Shown here: one piece after another, positions 6,284-7,293 of the stretch | How positions within the stretch are numbered: the first letter of the stretch is position 1 | Layout: the number at the start of each line of letters is the position of its first letter | NCBI GenBank assembly: GCA_031290725.1 | Contig: JAITMZ010000040.1 | Span: 1 to 7,293 of the forward strand | DNA length: 7,293 nt | Source of the DNA: Spirochaetaceae bacterium | Lineage (GTDB): Bacteria; Spirochaetota; Spirochaetia; Treponematales; Treponemataceae | Direction of reading: 5' to 3' | Made by a program: the position numbers and the translations under genes | Notes under the pieces: model-generated | Database searches by the model: none | Told to the model about the DNA's origin: nothing | What the model saw: the letters and a program-made list of their open reading frames with translations, nothing else

Positions 6284-7293
6284 ATGCGTATCCGATTGCT
6301 GGGCATCATTGCCCTGTTGTTCATCTTCCCACCGCTCGGTGCGGAGACCTATATGATTTTTAGAGAAATCTATTCGGTTACCGGAAGGACCAAGTCGTCT
6401 TCCTTGACGGGACGGTTCGGAAATCCTGTGGGGCAGCGCTTTGCCTCGCGGGAGGCGGTGGAAACCTTTGCGTCGGACCGGCGGCAGCGTCTAGAAAATA
6501 TGCGGTTTTTTCAATCCGTGGAAATTTCCACAGACTATGGGGATGCCCTGGGGGACGGGACAATTCCCGTGATGTTGGAGGTGCATATCGTGGACGGCGT
6601 GGCGGTGTTCCCCCTCCCCATGCTGTTTTACAATTCCAATCAGGGCCTTACCATGGGAATGTACGCCATGATGCCCAATTTCATGGGAACATTGCGAAGC
6701 GCGGGGATGGGCGGCAGCTACCAGGCCTACCCCGACGAGCAGGGAAAACTGGCGTGGGCGGACCCCAATTTTTTTTTCATGCTGATGCTCCAGGGCATCC
6801 GGTTAAACGAAAAAATGGAACTGAGTCTGTTTTTTATGGCGGGGCGGCCCCTCGTCCCGGTGCGGGTAGACGAGGCCATCGTCTATGAATACCAAACCCA
6901 GACAGCCGTGTTCAAACCCGGAGTTACCTACCGGTTGTCCGAAAATCTGACAAACCAAATGGGCATGGGACTTGCGGGCACCTACCAACCGGAGCGAACC
7001 CAGGAGAACGCGCCGGAATACGCGCGCTACGGGCCGGCAAAGGGGACGGTTAGCTTTTCGGATACCCTGGAATACCGGGACGTCAACTGGACCGGCAATT
7101 TCCGGGACGGCTTCCGCACCGCGCTCACGGCGGATTATTCCCTGGTTTTTCCTCATTTTGCCGAAAATTACCGGCAGTTGCAGATTAAGGGGGAGGCTGC
7201 GGCCTACCGTGTGATCTCGCCGCGCCTGAATCCCCAGGTGCGCTTCCGGTTACTGTATGCCACCGGGTATCCCCAGTTGGATCTGGGGCGTGA
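6284..7293 (+). CDS. Omp85/BamA-like outer-membrane protein with one POTRA-like domain, 3' end outside the window
   Basis: The frame is open for 336 codons to the window end with no stop. With the ATG at 6284 it begins MRIRLLGIIALLFIFPPLGA, a signal peptide with cleavage likely after Ala20. Residues 22-104 resemble one POTRA domain: a first strand FREIYSVTGRTKSSSL, a helix ending RRQRLENMRFFQSVEIS, then a strand IPVMLEVHIVDG. From about 108 the sequence turns into alternating aromatic and polar strands with a BamA-like opening (FPLPMLFYNSNQGLTMGMYAMMPNFMGT). Later strands include MELSLFFMAG and TVSFSDTLEYRDVNW. By family logic it would insert in the outer membrane, as an assembly or secretion pore or a relative of TamA or BamA. 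A single POTRA-like domain argues against it being the main BamA, which has five. The in-frame ATG at 6266 would add six residues but overlaps the -10 box. No clear Shine-Dalgarno site is seen. A T9 run lies at 6769-6777 in the coding frame. The gene is divergent from metK. Confidence 0.75.
   Translation, partial: MRIRLLGIIALLFIFPPLGAETYMIFREIYSVTGRTKSSSLTGRFGNPVGQRFASREAVETFASDRRQRLENMRFFQSVEISTDYGDALGDGTIPVMLEVHIVDGVAVFPLPMLFYNSNQGLTMGMYAMMPNFMGTLRSAGMGGSYQAYPDEQGKLAWADPNFFFMLMLQGIRLNEKMELSLFFMAGRPLVPVRVDEAIVYEYQTQTAVFKPGVTYRLSENLTNQMGMGLAGTYQPERTQENAPEYARYGPAKGTVSFSDTLEYRDVNWTGNFRDGFRTALTADYSLVFPHFAENYRQLQIKGEAAAYRVISPRLNPQVRFRLLYATGYPQLDLGR

Noticed and set aside
6803..7156. Minus-strand open frame of 117 codons near the window end
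   Set aside because: The plus strand here is continuously open for 336 codons with a signal peptide and POTRA-like and barrel patterns, so this is an antisense shadow.

Overview
The window looks like chromosomal DNA from a double-membraned bacterium. My best guess is a moderately GC-rich spirochaete of the Treponema/Spirochaeta group. This rests on an Omp85-like outer-membrane protein with a POTRA-like domain, exported TPR proteins of the YbgF/BamD style, and core genes with ordinary bacterial motifs. The spirochaete assignment is inference; no rRNA or other phylogenetic marker is present. I see no tRNA, rRNA, CRISPR array, insertion sequence or integrase.

Plus strand, 2-4328: a tightly packed four-gene run. 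It begins with the 3' part of rpe (ribulose-phosphate 3-epimerase, cut by the window edge). Three envelope genes follow that I cannot name. The first is an exported TPR protein with a proline-rich linker and a six-fold ~24-residue helical repeat. The second is an exported, probably beta-rich protein with a long proline-rich linker and a C-terminal helix. The third is a single-pass membrane protein with an N-terminal TPR domain and a possible beta-barrel C-terminal domain. Gaps between genes are 0-12 nt and all three envelope genes start with GTG, so they are very likely one transcript and perhaps one envelope-associated assembly.

Convergent junction, about 4323-4362: a 13-bp inverted repeat lies across the 12-nt gap between the last plus-strand gene and nth, and is a candidate shared terminator or 3'-end structure.

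Minus strand, 6164-4341: metK (S-adenosylmethionine synthetase) followed after 15 nt by nth (endonuclease III). Both are full length with intact active-site motifs.

Divergent region, 6165-6283 (119 bp): two back-to-back sigma70-type promoters, each a TTGACT -35 box with a 17-nt spacer containing a long T tract. One points into metK and the other into a plus-strand gene. That gene (6284 to the window end, open) encodes a signal peptide, one POTRA-like domain and the start of what looks like an Omp85-type beta-barrel. It also carries a T9 homopolymer inside its coding sequence. The homopolymers in both promoter spacers and in this gene make the region the best candidate for variable (slippage-controlled) expression.
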